64,000 nucleotides of DNA, taken from assembly GCF_963678635.1 (NCBI RefSeq), contig NC_087064.1:63915548-63979547 (forward strand), read 5' to 3'. The notes beneath the pieces were generated by a model. The model ran no database searches, was not told the origin of the DNA, and worked only from the letters and a program-made list of their open reading frames with translations. Positions 29,001 through 39,400 of the stretch are shown here, in pieces (position 1 is the first letter of the stretch; every line of letters begins with the position of its first letter). A program made the position numbers and the translations under genes. This DNA comes from Symsagittifera roscoffensis. Taxonomy: Eukaryota; Xenacoelomorpha; Acoela; Convolutidae.

Positions 29001-29999
29001 GGTACCACAAACAATTATCGGACTGGGTTGCGTGATATAGCATATTAAAACCCTTTCAGTCCTGATTCGAACTACATAAAAAAATTCCTGAACATTTTTT
29101 CTAATGTCGAGAAAAAATCGGTTTGAAACTTTTGATTTTTCGTCTAATTTCGAGCGAAAAAAGCGAGCGATCAGGCATACAACTTAATTAGAAGAAATTT
29201 AAGCCCTTAAAATTTTGGAGTTTTGTAGCTCCATTCTGGGAACCAAAAACTTTTTTTAAAAAATCGGAAAATTTTCTGCAAAAAAAAAATTGAAACTTTT
29301 GAATATTTGTTTTTCTAGCCAATTTTCTAAGTGAGTTTATGTCTAATTTGCTAATATTACCATGAATGTCAAATATGCCTACAATATAGTTTTACATCAG
29401 ACTTTTATATCACCCCACGAAGAAAAAACTCCACGAACTTGAAAAAAAAAAAGATTTTTCTTGTAGATTTTTAAAGACTGGTCGTAACATTCTGTGCTAC
29501 TTGCACAGTAACCGGCTATCCTTGTTTCCATTTTATTTCATTTCAAGGAAAAAACTAAGAAATCTATACACTTTTTTGTCTTGGTCCTCCGTATAGCAAT
29601 CCAGATTAGTGACACACTCAGATTCATGTACCAACTACATCTAGTGCCCAGCGTAAGCGCAGTAAAGAGAGCGTTCATTTATTTGACAATTTTTGGCTGG
29701 TCGACTTTCGGCCAAAGCAGCTCTGCAAATGGTCGTTTAAATTGCCTGCTACTCAATTTCATGATCGGGAGTAAAATAAGGTATGGTTTTGCTATGAGAG
29801 GAGACTATAATTGTAATGATGTGATGATACTATACTGACTGAGGCAGACGGGTCTGTCGTGGACTGTGAACTTGAAGTCGTATGTGTCGAACACAGTGGG
29901 CACATACTGAGTGGGGAAGTGGTTCTGGGTGAGTCTGATCAGCATACACGTCTTCCCCACCGCCCCATCCCCCACCAACACACACTTCACACTCTGCAT
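19778..29999 (-). CDS. Rho-family small GTPase gene, three exons, about 185 aa
   Basis: Exons 29840-29999, 20619-20783 and 19778-20010 join in phase (1 and 1) to 186 codons including TAA, the normal Rho/Rac size. Splice sites are A|GTCAGT...TAG|AG and G|GTCAGT...TTTTAG|TT. The protein has the P-loop GDGAVGKTC, switch [10 protein letters not shown] with the effector Thr, switch [23 protein letters not shown] for guanine specificity and ECSAQT. It ends in a polybasic KKKKK and the CAAX box CEIF, so it should be prenylated and membrane-bound. The Rho insert between DLR and EEG is about 8 residues shorter than in RhoA or Rac1. It controls actin and polarity in the family generally. I cannot assign it to Rac, Cdc42 or Rho. 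The first intron is about 9 kb and full of repeats. Confidence 0.92.
20619..20783 (-). CDS. Rho GTPase exon 2
   Basis: 165-nt exon between TGTGTAG (20784-20790) and G|GTCAGT (20618-20613). It encodes the [20 protein letters not shown] switch II block, then [20 protein letters not shown] and the [13 protein letters not shown] helix. The intron to exon 3 is 608 bp (20011-20618) and holds nothing recognisable. Confidence 0.92.
21225..21286. repeat. perfect 24-bp inverted repeat with 14-nt loop
   Basis: TTAAATCATGGTCATTCCTT continues to 21248 and is matched exactly in reverse complement at 21263-21286. The loop CGCCACTTGCGGTA contains CACTTGCG, which also occurs beside GCGAAGC hairpins near 31070 and 40105. 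It lies just left of the first 1.5-kb intronic repeat. Confidence 0.85.
21291..22770 (+). repeat. dispersed repeat, copy 1 (built of diverged units of about 130-160 bp)
   Basis: Begins with CTAGCATGTAACGCACCTCC, then an ACAACTCATAAAAAA boundary. It continues as seven or so diverged units, each with an ATTTGAGCAGTC.. core, an ACTCTGACAGC..CAACTACAGGGTTG block and a CATATCTCGAAAACTA block. It ends in CTTAAACGTG...TGAAGCCCGCATTTAA. The same start, units and end appear in copy 2 at 24383-25975. No coding potential. Confidence 0.8.
22771..24382. other. intron 1 sequence between the twin repeats
   Basis: AT-rich, no gene. A tRNA-like motif (GGGTCCCGACTGGAATCAAG) lies near 23010. A cluster of TTATAATCGATTATAAT-type palindromes lies at 24055-24245. 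Confidence 0.5.
24383..25975 (+). repeat. dispersed repeat, copy 2
   Basis: Starts CTAGCGTGTAACGCACCTTC, then ACAACTCATAAAAAA as in copy 1. A divergent piece of about 200 bp follows, and then the same series of units (ATTTGAGCAGTC, ACTCTGACAGC, ACTACAGGGTTG, CATATCTCGAAAA). It ends CTTAAACGTGGCGAAATAGT..GAAGCCCACATTTAA at about 25955. Same orientation as copy 1. The start and end are shared, so these are two insertions of one repeat family and not a local expansion. Confidence 0.8.
25976..27884. other. intron 1, unassigned
   Basis: No gene. A GCGAAGTTGCACTTCGC hairpin at about 26264-26280 belongs to the family of GCGAAGC hairpins seen at 31062 and 40082. Otherwise A/T-rich with no recognisable element. 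Confidence 0.45.
27885..27965 (-). repeat. tRNA-like SINE relic
   Basis: On the minus strand GGGGTTCTAGCCCC (27891-27904) matches a pol III box B, and a tRNA-like stretch with GAGGTAACATCGTCGCC precedes it at the usual spacing. A fragment of a tRNA-derived SINE is the simplest reading. No full cloverleaf was confirmed. Confidence 0.35.
28290..28437 (-). mobile_element. truncated hAT-like MITE
   Basis: Ends at CGTAGATCCGCCCCTG (28422-28437). Read on the minus strand this is the same terminal sequence, CAGGGGCGGATCTA, plus following GTCGA and C/G-run landmarks as the complete MITE at 28502-28865. The other terminus is missing. The two copies lie head to head about 65 bp apart. Confidence 0.65.
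28502..28865. mobile_element. hAT-like MITE with 8-bp target-site duplication
   Basis: The 364-bp element starts CAGGGGCGGATCTAGG and ends CCTAAATCCGCCCCTG, imperfect terminal inverted repeats. It is flanked by ATGTAAAT (28494-28501) and ATGTGAAT (28866-28873), an 8-bp duplication with one mismatch, as expected for hAT insertions. There is no transposase ORF, so it is non-autonomous. Confidence 0.85.
28866..29839. other. first part of GTPase intron 1
   Basis: AT-rich, no ORF or repeat recognised beyond short A/T tracts. The stretch ATCGGACTGGGTTGCGTGATATAG near 29017 resembles TAGAATTAGGTCAAATGATATA near 27413, and both follow CAAAATCAGRTACCACAA. This marks a diverged repeat pair (about 27300-27480 and 28915-29060). 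Confidence 0.45.
29840..29999 (-). CDS. Rho GTPase exon 1
   Basis: ATG at 29999-29997, ending at A|GTCAGT (donor 29839-29834). Encodes [20 protein letters not shown], the effector loop [11 protein letters not shown] and the beta-2/3 strands. The alternative upstream GTG codon is ignored because Rho proteins normally begin two to five residues before KCV. Confidence 0.9.
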
Positions 30000-32049
30000 C
30001 ACACGTTGCTTCTTCTTCTTCCTATCTTTTTTCCTCGTCTATTTTTTAGATTCTCAAGGTAACAATTTTTTATTATAACTTTGTAAAAAAAGGGGTCAAA
30101 GAATGCTGCACCAGCAATGCCAATTAATACTTATTGATGAAATCTTAACCGACTGTAATTTGTCTCTGCTTTCAGCCAGTCAAAATTTCAACTAGCCGAG
30201 ACGATCAATTTGGGAACAAAAAATTTTGATCATTTGTTAATAAACACGCTGATTGATTTTGTTTTCATCATAAACCCGTAGTATTAAAACTAAGTCTATG
30301 ATTGCAAGCGTAATTAACCAAGTTTCATGTCGATTCTTCCGATGTTAATCCGAGTGTACTTGTAGATTTGTCGAAAACTACAGGCGATGCCTAATAAACT
30401 GTACACTCAATAAAGTTAATTTGCAAGGGTAATCTATTCAGATAAGGTATGCTCGCTGCAGTTTCAGGTTTAATTCCTATCACAGAATGTTTGCTGAATC
30501 ATTTTGAATCTGGGCCTGAAAGTGCTGTGCAAAGAAATTGGACGTGGTTTTGATGTCGGAGATTGTTGTTAACTTGGAACCATAAAAAGTGCGTTTTTGT
30601 CATAAGAGTCAGTAATAAATTTGGATCATATTCTCAATCTCATACAGTTTCAATCACAGCAAAAGCTCACATAACACATTTAATTTTTAATCAGCTGCGC
30701 ACAACTATTTAAAAAACTTCGAACACACTTGGTCTTTGTTGTTTTGTGTTGATTGATGATGAAAAACTAACTGGCTGATAATTATACGCGGATGATTTAC
30801 ATGTAGAGAAGTGAAGCTAAAAATGGTAAATTCCATGAATAAGAAATTTGATCAATGAAATGAAGGTTTTCAGTTGATATCAATTTTACAACACTTTGCG
30901 GCTTTAGATCAGATTAGCGACATTCTGCAAATATCTAGCTGATGATAAGCTTTATTGTTTATTTAATATCCTTTCAATTAGTGTCGACACGAGCTGGATT
31001 TCTCTAAGCAATCAGATAATGAATGCTAGGTGTGACATTCAATCTTTTTTTTTATACACAGCGAAGCTTCGCAGCACTTGCGCTACAAAAAAAAAACATG
31101 CTTGTTTAAAAGAAAATTTGGTGTCAGGACAAAAGATACCATACCAAAAGCTCCCATGACAAAAGATACCGTACCAAAAGATCCCTAGTATAAAAATCGC
31201 CTATACCACAAAATCCCATGCCAATTAAAAAGATCCAATGAATTATGAAAAAGAATCATGATCAAAGCGTAAGCAGAAATAAATCTAGAGTAATGATATC
31301 TGAATTAGGTTCGCAAATTTTTCACACTTTTCGAAAATTTACTAGGCTCAAGATCGCAAAAAGAGCAACGATCTTTCTCAGGTACAATATTTCGAGTCTT
31401 TCAAAAATATCAAACGGAACGTTAGGCTCGGGTGACTTTAAAACTTATTCAAACCAATTATAGCCATCCGGAAACCTTTAATAATCTAATGAGTAAGACG
31501 CGCGGCCTTTAAAACTAAGCCAATTGGTTCTAATCCCACTGCAGTAACGCATGGAGGGGTCCCAGTGTCATCCGCCTACTCAAGGTGAGATCGCAAGAAG
31601 GAGTTACTTGTTGCCGTTTTTGGTGAATTTCTCGAGGGTTCAATATTTGTTTAAAACAGTTGAAAAACTGCCGGTTTGAACTAATTTATGCGCTCTTTGA
31701 GCAATTTATCTGGTATGTTGCTCAACGCGTATCCGAATTATTTAAGAGCCGTGTATTATTTCACTTATTCAATTATTACGCCATTATGCTGGCTGCGGAA
31801 AACAAGCAAAAACATAAAATCTCCGAGACAAGCTAAAGATCACTTCAAATGTTCAAGGCTTTGCCGCGATACGAGCAGTTCTTTCTGTATCTTACAGAGA
31901 AGAGGCAAAGCTGCAGTTCATATATTTAAGCAACAAAACGGCATTAGTAGCTACTAGAAGGAAAAAATAGAACTTCCAGAACACACAGAAAGATGTCCAG
32001 AAAAAAATCAAGTAGCAAAATAAAGCTTTTAAATTAAGTTCTTCAGAAC
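30000..32049. other. upstream region of the Rho GTPase gene, repeats and unassigned sequence
   Basis: Holds the presumptive promoter and 5' UTR of the GTPase, not resolvable. At 31056-31100 ATACACAGCGAAGCTTCGCA with CACTTGCG belongs to a dispersed hairpin family. At 31105-31240 runs a ...CAAAAGATACC... simple repeat. A tRNA-like box B GGTTCTAATCC is at 31526-31536. A weak similarity to a retroelement RNase H connection near 31690-31960 could not be confirmed. Confidence 0.4.
31495..31575 (+). repeat. tRNA-like SINE relic
   Basis: AATGAGTAAGACGCGCGGCC followed by a box B, GGTTCTAATCC (31526-31536), at roughly tRNA spacing. No folded cloverleaf was confirmed. Confidence 0.35.
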
Positions 32050-33090
32050 TTATTTGACAAACCGTCGCGTAATAGTCAATATTGGCGATGAAATGCCTGA
32101 AGAAATTTCTCTTTAAGTTTGGTGTCCCTCAAGGGTCGATTCATGGACCAAAATTGTTTGCCCGCTATCTTAAACCTCTATTTGATTTCATAGGCAGAGA
32201 GAAGCAAAAGTGCCATTTTTAAGCTGGTGATGGACCATTTCTCTTGAGTTTAAGAATGACATTCCAATAAACTAGGTTAACGAAATAATGTCAGTTATTG
32301 TACAATTTTTCATTCAATTGAAACTCAACAAAGGAAAGACAGACATTATTTGCTTCTCAGCGAAAAGAAAGATTCCCCTCTAATCATAAAGTTGTTTAGA
32401 CTTGATTGGATGTCGCAGTCAAATGAGTGAGACCGTAGAAATTCTTGGTTTTAATCTTGAGAACAATGAAATTAGAAAAAACAAATATTAAAAGTCTCTC
32501 ACATTTGCTATATGCAGCTGAAATTTTTTCAATCAAAGAGTACCTTGCATTTGAACAACGCAAATGGTTCGCCAAATGATTTTTTCTCGTCTGTTGGACT
32601 ATTGCAACGCTATGTATTTGTGTCTACCGAGTATACTTTTGAACAAAATACAACGAATTCAAAATTTCACCGCTAGATTTATCTTCAATGACAGGCGTAA
32701 CTGTCACACTAGTGCTCTACTCAAGGAGTTACATAGGCTTCCAGTTAAACAAAGGATACAGTATGAGGTCGCGTGTATCATGTATAAAGTTCACGATAAA
32801 AGTGCCCCATGTTATCTTACCAATTTATTTCTGCCTTAACCTTTGCGAAGATCGAATTATGAAGTAACTTTCTGCCGCGCTGAGCTACAAAAGAGGTCGT
32901 TTATTTATAGTGGAGCACTTACATGGTACGCTCTTCCTATATTTGTGCGCAATTCAAACAGTTACGAGACATTCAAAGGATCTCTTATGAGGTACTTATT
33001 CTGACAAGCATTCTGACCATACAGTCCACCTTTGCGATAAGAATGGGTTGTAAAGCCTGCATCATCATCATCATAATCATCAACAAAGAA
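32050..33090 (+). pseudogene. CR1/L2-like LINE relic, reverse transcriptase C-terminal part
   Basis: A decayed RT is visible in several frames. GVPQGSIHGPKLF at about 32121-32160 is the palm motif. Next comes a destroyed YADD region, then at 32564-32839 SRLLDYCNAMYLCLPSILLN, RIQNFTARFIF, HRLPVKQRIQYEVACIMYK and APCYLTNLF, the conserved C-terminal part of CR1/L2-type RT. Then comes a YALPIFVRNSNSYETFKGSL-like end in another frame. The 3' end is a (CAT)n-like microsatellite at 33060-33083, typical of such LINEs. Multiple stops and frame changes show that it is dead. Confidence 0.82.
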
Positions 33091-35734
33091 CAAATATACT
33101 CCCAGCGACAATGCTGCAGTTCGCAAACACGCGCAAACAATGGCAAAAAAGTCTTTGAAATGGAAGAGAAAAATAAAGTTTCAAAAACTACTAAAAAGTA
33201 TCAAAATGCACCTTACGGAATTTGAAGCTTCGCCTTCGCAGTTAGCGTCGAATATGCTGCAATCTGCGCTATACTAGTTTGCAGTCCAGAATTACTAACC
33301 ACCAACAGAGAGGATGGAAATTCTCCTCAATTCCAAAAAGCTATACAGCAGAAGTGTCGCAAAGTCAGATTGACCTATAACACTCCCTCGCAAGCTTGTT
33401 TTGTATAAAAAGACAAGTTCAACCAGCACAAACCAAGGAACAAACTGTCATAATTCAAGTTTTGGGACAACCTAGCCCATTTTAAGACAAGACAACTCAA
33501 CAAAAAACACTGACTGCTCGTATCAGTGTTGACCCTTGAATGTTCCGACTGCAATTTAAATTGAATGCAGTTTTTGAATTTTTGTTGTTAAACCTTCCTC
33601 GCCCAGCCGCAATATCAAATACAGCAAGAAATATTTCCCATCTATTAACAAGTTAATTGGAACAACTAAATTTGCAATGATTTATTTCGCCGCACACGCT
33701 TTAGAAAACTGTTAAATAGCCCGCATTTGTAAACCGTACGAATACAAAATTGATAATTTCCAAACCCTATGCCTGTACATAAATTGTGACCGGTGAAATA
33801 TCTCCTTAATTTTGAGCTCAACACATCAAAGTCTTTTGGATGGTACAAAAATTTCTTCGAAAACACTAATTAAAAAGATGAATTTAGTCGGAACAAAACC
33901 AATGGTTGACGCGGCACCTAGACCGCTTACAGCCGAGTCAGCTTATATTTTCCTGTAACTTGAGAAAAGGGGTTCCATTCAAAATTTGTTTAGAAAAATC
34001 GCAAACCAAAGACATCGAGTTAAACTCCCTCCCGACCACTATATGTTGTTTCGACAAAGAAGTTCAAATGTGTTCAAAATATTGTCATTGGTATCATGTA
34101 CGATAAGCTATCACTACGCCAATAGTCCTCTGCGTCAAAAATGGTTACCAAAAAGACGAAAATGGTCAGAATAAAAACATCTAAAAATAAATATTCCCTT
34201 CTTCGAGTAAAAAAAACCGGAGCTGACACTGTAGCAGCTTGACCGTTTAGTGCAGTCAACTCAAGTCTTCTCACAACTTGAGACAACTTAATCAAAATCT
34301 ATCCAAATCGCCAGCCAAAAAAAACGCCGAGCAGAAGTCCCGTCCATACCACGACTATTGGCAAAAAATACAAGCCCTTGCCAGCCGGGTTCACACCATC
34401 GACCCTTGTCGTTCATATCGTGTACCTTGATTTACCTCTGAGCCCATAAGCAAAAACACTTCTCGCCATTTCTTTTGCAAAACAGCGATCTATAATTTAC
34501 CTGTTTTACAACATTTTCCAAAAGTTCAATTTCAACATAACAGACACACTTCACTGAAAAAAAGAACAACGCATGATCTGAATCTCAATTTATTCTGACA
34601 CTCGAGCCAAGACTGAACCCATTCGAAGTATCTCTAAGGAATTCAAAGGTGAGACACAAAACTCCCAGATACAAAACTTCGCCCCTTTCTTCAGCAGAGG
34701 TGCTCAAATTTGTCTTCAATTCCATCTTCAGGGAACTCCAACTTCAGGGGACTTTCGACAAGTTATGAAACCCAACACAACTTGCGGAACCCAATGCGGA
34801 TTCCAGGGACAATGTACGCGGAATCGATGTAATCAAATTTTTCCGGAGAACAAAAGCTGAGCAACTTCTTTTCCTGCTATCGAAACTTAAAAAAATTAAG
34901 TGAACTGTTGTAAATTGAAAAAGAGTAGATAAAGGTAATATTACATATCAAAAACGGTATCAGAATTAATTGCACAGCAACTAAACAGCCAAATATGTGA
35001 AGAATGAAAGTAGATCACCTAATACAATGAACGCTTACGGTTAAACTGCAATGTGAGATGTGTGACCTTGAATAGCTTAGAAGGAGGCGGAGTTTTACGA
35101 ATAGACTTGTTAATAAATATTTCATCCGAGTCAGTATAAAATAACTTCACATGTAAAATTCGAATGCTGCCGTCTATATATTTTTGGTTATCGACTATAC
35201 ACGGTACCAAAGTTGTTTTTGAAAAAAAATTACAAAATTCTAACCCTGCGTGCTTTGATCTCTGATATATCCAATTTACATTCTGATAAAAACAGAGTGA
35301 CTCAAAAATGCGCGATAATCAAAATAACATTCAATTTTTGACAGCTGAAAAGGCCAGTCATTCAAGTCCAGGACATGTTTGGATGGCAAATAGTAAATGG
35401 ACTACTTATTGACTGGCCCAAAAACAACAGGTTACTAGATATATCAAATTACTTTTGTACAAAACTAACTATAATTAGATGTGTTAAAGTCACTTGGAAT
35501 AATGATGGCTTCGGCCATTGAAAAAACGAACAATTCCCCATCCAGTAATTGCGAGACATTGGAGGGAGAACGTAGGCCACTGTAAGCTACTTAGAAATAA
35601 ACTAATATTCTGTATAAACTGAACTCAATCAAGACCAAAATTAAACTTAAACGGGGAAGCCCTAAATGAAACATCACAAAATCGACTGCTGAAACAGATT
35701 GAGCATGTGACAAATTGTACTTGTCAAATATGAC
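33091..35734. other. intergenic, no recognisable gene
   Basis: AT-rich. A short CTTCGCCTTCGCAGTTAGCG at 33232 resembles the GCGAAGC hairpin family. No ORF with family features, no clear repeat boundaries. Confidence 0.45.
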
Positions 35735-35968
35735 GCATCAACAGTGCAATCCACCCCCCCCCCCCAAAAAAAATCAATTTAGGGGGTACAAAATACCGGT
35801 TTTTCAGAAATTAACTACGAGGGCAAAAATGATCTAAATTAGTCAAAAAAAATCAATCGATATCAAATTATGCTTAATTTTTTAAGATAAAATAGGTAGT
35901 CGGTTTTAAAAATTTTCTACAGTAGTATTTTCAGCGCGCTTGGGGAGGGGAGATTGTACTGTTGATCC
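35735..35968. mobile_element. 234-bp hAT-like MITE with perfect 8-bp target-site duplication
   Basis: Terminal inverted repeats GCATCAACAGTGCAATC (left) and GATTGTACTGTTGATCC (right) differ at two positions. C-rich and G-rich runs lie just inside. The flanks are exact AATATGAC copies at 35727-35734 and 35969-35976. No coding capacity. It does not share ends with the MITE at 28502. Confidence 0.88.
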
Positions 35969-36476
35969 AATATGACACTAGGAGACGGAAAACATACGTG
36001 ATCTCAAGAAAGGAATCAAACTGTATTTGGTTTAGCCACTGCCCTCAATTAAATTCTTTGCTAACAGCCCCCCCTTGATCAGATCTTGACTCGATAACTA
36101 TGTGCAATGTGGAAAGTATGAAGTTAACGTTCAGTTAAATATCTTCATATCTATATGTCATATTCACAATATTGCTCTTAACTGCATCGAGCTTTTTTAA
36201 ATGTCGCCTAGCATTCATTCAATAACTTGATTTAATTACACTAAGCTAAATGCTATTCGCAATATTTGAAGGGATCAAAAACCATGATTACTACGGCACA
36301 ACAATTTATGTGCATTCAATTCGAGGGCTTTTATGTATTATTCAAAAACCTTGGTCAAAACGACAAAAACAGCCGCGGACTAATTTGCAGGCCGCGACAG
36401 GACACAAAGTAATATTAAAAGGGAACTTCAGTTAGTTAGGAGACGAGATGACTGCTGGCTATGCTCGAAGTCGAAA
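35969..36476. other. 3' flank of the ZSWIM-type gene
   Basis: No ORF. Likely holds the 3' UTR of the minus-strand ZSWIM gene. No clear AATAAA on the minus strand close to the stop. Confidence 0.45.
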
Positions 36477-39400
36477 CTAAACTCGGGAGGTAGATGCTAC
36501 ATCGGCGGCTGTGAAAGTGGGGAATGTCTGTCTGATGAGTTGCATCAACTTCTTCTTTCCTTTATGAGTGGTCATCAAACTCTCCATCAACTGGGCGAAC
36601 CTCTCGCGCCCATTCGGAGCTAGACTGAATGTATGACGAGCCTTGTGCAGGAGAGTCAAGAAGTCTGTGTAGTGTCTGGGACTAATGTGCTGCAATCTTG
36701 AAGTGATTCCCGACAGGTATGCATTCAAAGTTGCTTCCAGAAGCTCATTCAGAGGACTCTGATTGATGTTGAGAAACCTGCTGGAGGAGCTACCGCCGCC
36801 GGGAGACTTGGATCCCGCCGATCTCTTTGAGCTGTCCAGCACGTTGGGAGCAGACATTGTGCAACGTCTCAGAATATCTGAGAGTACGTTGGCACATTGT
36901 ACGCTGCTTATAACCTGTCTCAGAGTGGCCACAATTTCCGACCTACCGAGCTGGAAACTGATGGCCACTGCCCAATGAACGTCGTTGACCGAATGATGAG
37001 TTTCTTGGCTTGCTCCGATTTTCAATCGCTTCAAAGCCAAGTTAGATAGCTTGAATGCACGGTATCTGTGCATGCGCTGTTCCAGGAACCTCGCAATTGT
37101 GAACAACTGACTGGACGTCAGCGTTCCTGGCGATGCTTCTAACACTATGTTGTAAGCAGCTTCAAATGCTTGTCTGTCATTTTCACAAAAGGTGAGAGCA
37201 TATATCGCACAGTTGGCTGGGTCCTTCCTAGTACACTGCAGTACCAGAGTCCTAGTGCAGTTTTTGAGCTCCTGGATTTGTGTATAGTTCAACTGCAGCC
37301 GCATTGGAGTATCGCGATTCATGACAGTTGAAGACAAATTACTTGTGGCTTCCTTCGGACTGAGGAAATTAGACCAGGACTGCATCATTGAGATCAAAGC
37401 TCCTGCTCCCACATCCATCGCACAATTTATTTGCCATGTGACCATTTCACTGCGCCTCCACGTTGACGCCCTGAGTGTGATTCGCAGCAGTTGTAGGCCG
37501 AGTTCGAAGGCAACGTTTAGAAGTGTTTTCTTGCAGTCAGATTCCACAGTTCCGCCAGTCGCTTTCTTGTGAATATCCTGAGCCAAGGAAAACAGATGCG
37601 AAGCACTTTTGAGATGAAATTGCACTGCGTCTAGCACTTTTTTGATGAACAACATATTATCATTTGCCCCAATAAACATGGTCAAAGCCAGCTCTACTTG
37701 TCGAGACTGGAAATTGCCCAAAGTGTACCAGCGGGTATTCTCCGCGTTGAACATCAAACTCTCAGTATCGTCCGTAGTTTGATTGTTATCAGTCACTGGC
37801 AGTCGCAATCCTAGAACACCTATCTCAAATGCCAGTTCCCTTTCAACGTGAACCAACATTTCAAACAGGTATTTGCACAAGATTTGCATCGGCACACTTT
37901 CCGGGTGAACTTGTGCCGCCAGTCCATTATTGAATCCTTTCATCAAGGCCATCGACACGAGCATCAGAGTCTTGACGATGCGGGTGTCCATGTTAACATT
38001 TGACAGCTTTGAGATGATCAATTCCTCTGCTCTGCACAGGCGTTCTTGAGCATAGAGACCAGCAGGAAGCAATCTGTGTTGACTCATTCCGAGAATGGCA
38101 ACTTCGAAGGCCAAACAGAGATAAGAATCTTCTTCGCTTCTAGGGCTCAGTCCATCAGGTATTGGAATGTGGGTAAATTTTGCAGCAGGGCTGGCCGAGT
38201 TGTCTTCGCTCACCTCTAGTAAGAGGTCAACCAGGGCAAGAATGGGTTCGGAAGGGTTCCCTACCCAAGAGTCCGCTGACTCAATAACTGGATCGTCGCT
38301 TCTTCGAGACTTCGTCACCTTCTTTTTCAAGCGTCTTCTCAAACTTCGAATCACTGCAAGAGAGAGAACTATGGATTCGTTCTCAAATCCATTACAGCGT
38401 AAGGTATCGACCCTGCATGTAGCTATTGATATTTCTTCATCCCAATATTTCAGATCAGAGGACTTTCTCATTGGATCTGAACCAGACTGGGCTCTCCGAT
38501 GACGTTTTAAAAGAGCTTGCAACTGTGCGTCATCCCAAGTAAAAGAGTAAGTATCTAATGCGCGACTGAACACAGATCGCTTGTCATCGGCAACCAGGTC
38601 AATATTTGGCAGATCTGGGTTTTCAAGAGGACACTCTGGCTTCGAGTGCCACTCTGTTAGACACGCTCGCCAGTCTTCTCTTAAAGAAGACGGACACAGT
38701 GGATTGAACACTACCATTAGCCACATGTAGCCAAGGGTATCCCACAGAATTCTAGACTTTTCTGTCATGGCACTGCCTTGGTTGTGCCAAATCTTCAACT
38801 TTGGATCAGCTATGAACTCGAGGGTGATCAAGCGCAGCATTCGTGGACCATTCGTATCGCGAGCTTTCAGCATTTCTTTGATCTTTGAAAACATGCACTT
38901 GAGTTGTTTGGCAGAGTTATAATAGCCACCCTGTGAGAGATAGAATTTGACCTGTTCTTGCACTTGACTTTCATCGATAAAGTAGCAGTTATCGTCATCT
39001 CGGCTTGCTCCTGCAGTAGGGTCTGGATATCCGGCTAGCACGCTTATTTTGGAATTAGGACTCAATAATGAATCGACAACTTGTTGGCATGTGGGCAATA
39101 TGTCCCGATGATGTTGAGCTATCGTATACATGCACAATTTTTGTAGCTGATCTTTGGTCATTTGGCAAAGTGACTCAGAAATGGGAAGACGATACTTCAC
39201 TTCTTTAGCACATCTGATTCGGAACAATGCTAAGGCCACAACATGAGGACACCAGAAAATGTCTTTATTGTCGCAGGTACATGAAACTGATGTAATTTTG
39301 CACCTATCGAAATTGATTGACACTTTGTATTGCTTTTCGTCGTTGAGAAAGTCGAAATCGGAAGAACTTGGTTTTGAGTTAGGGCAGTTGATACTTCCAC

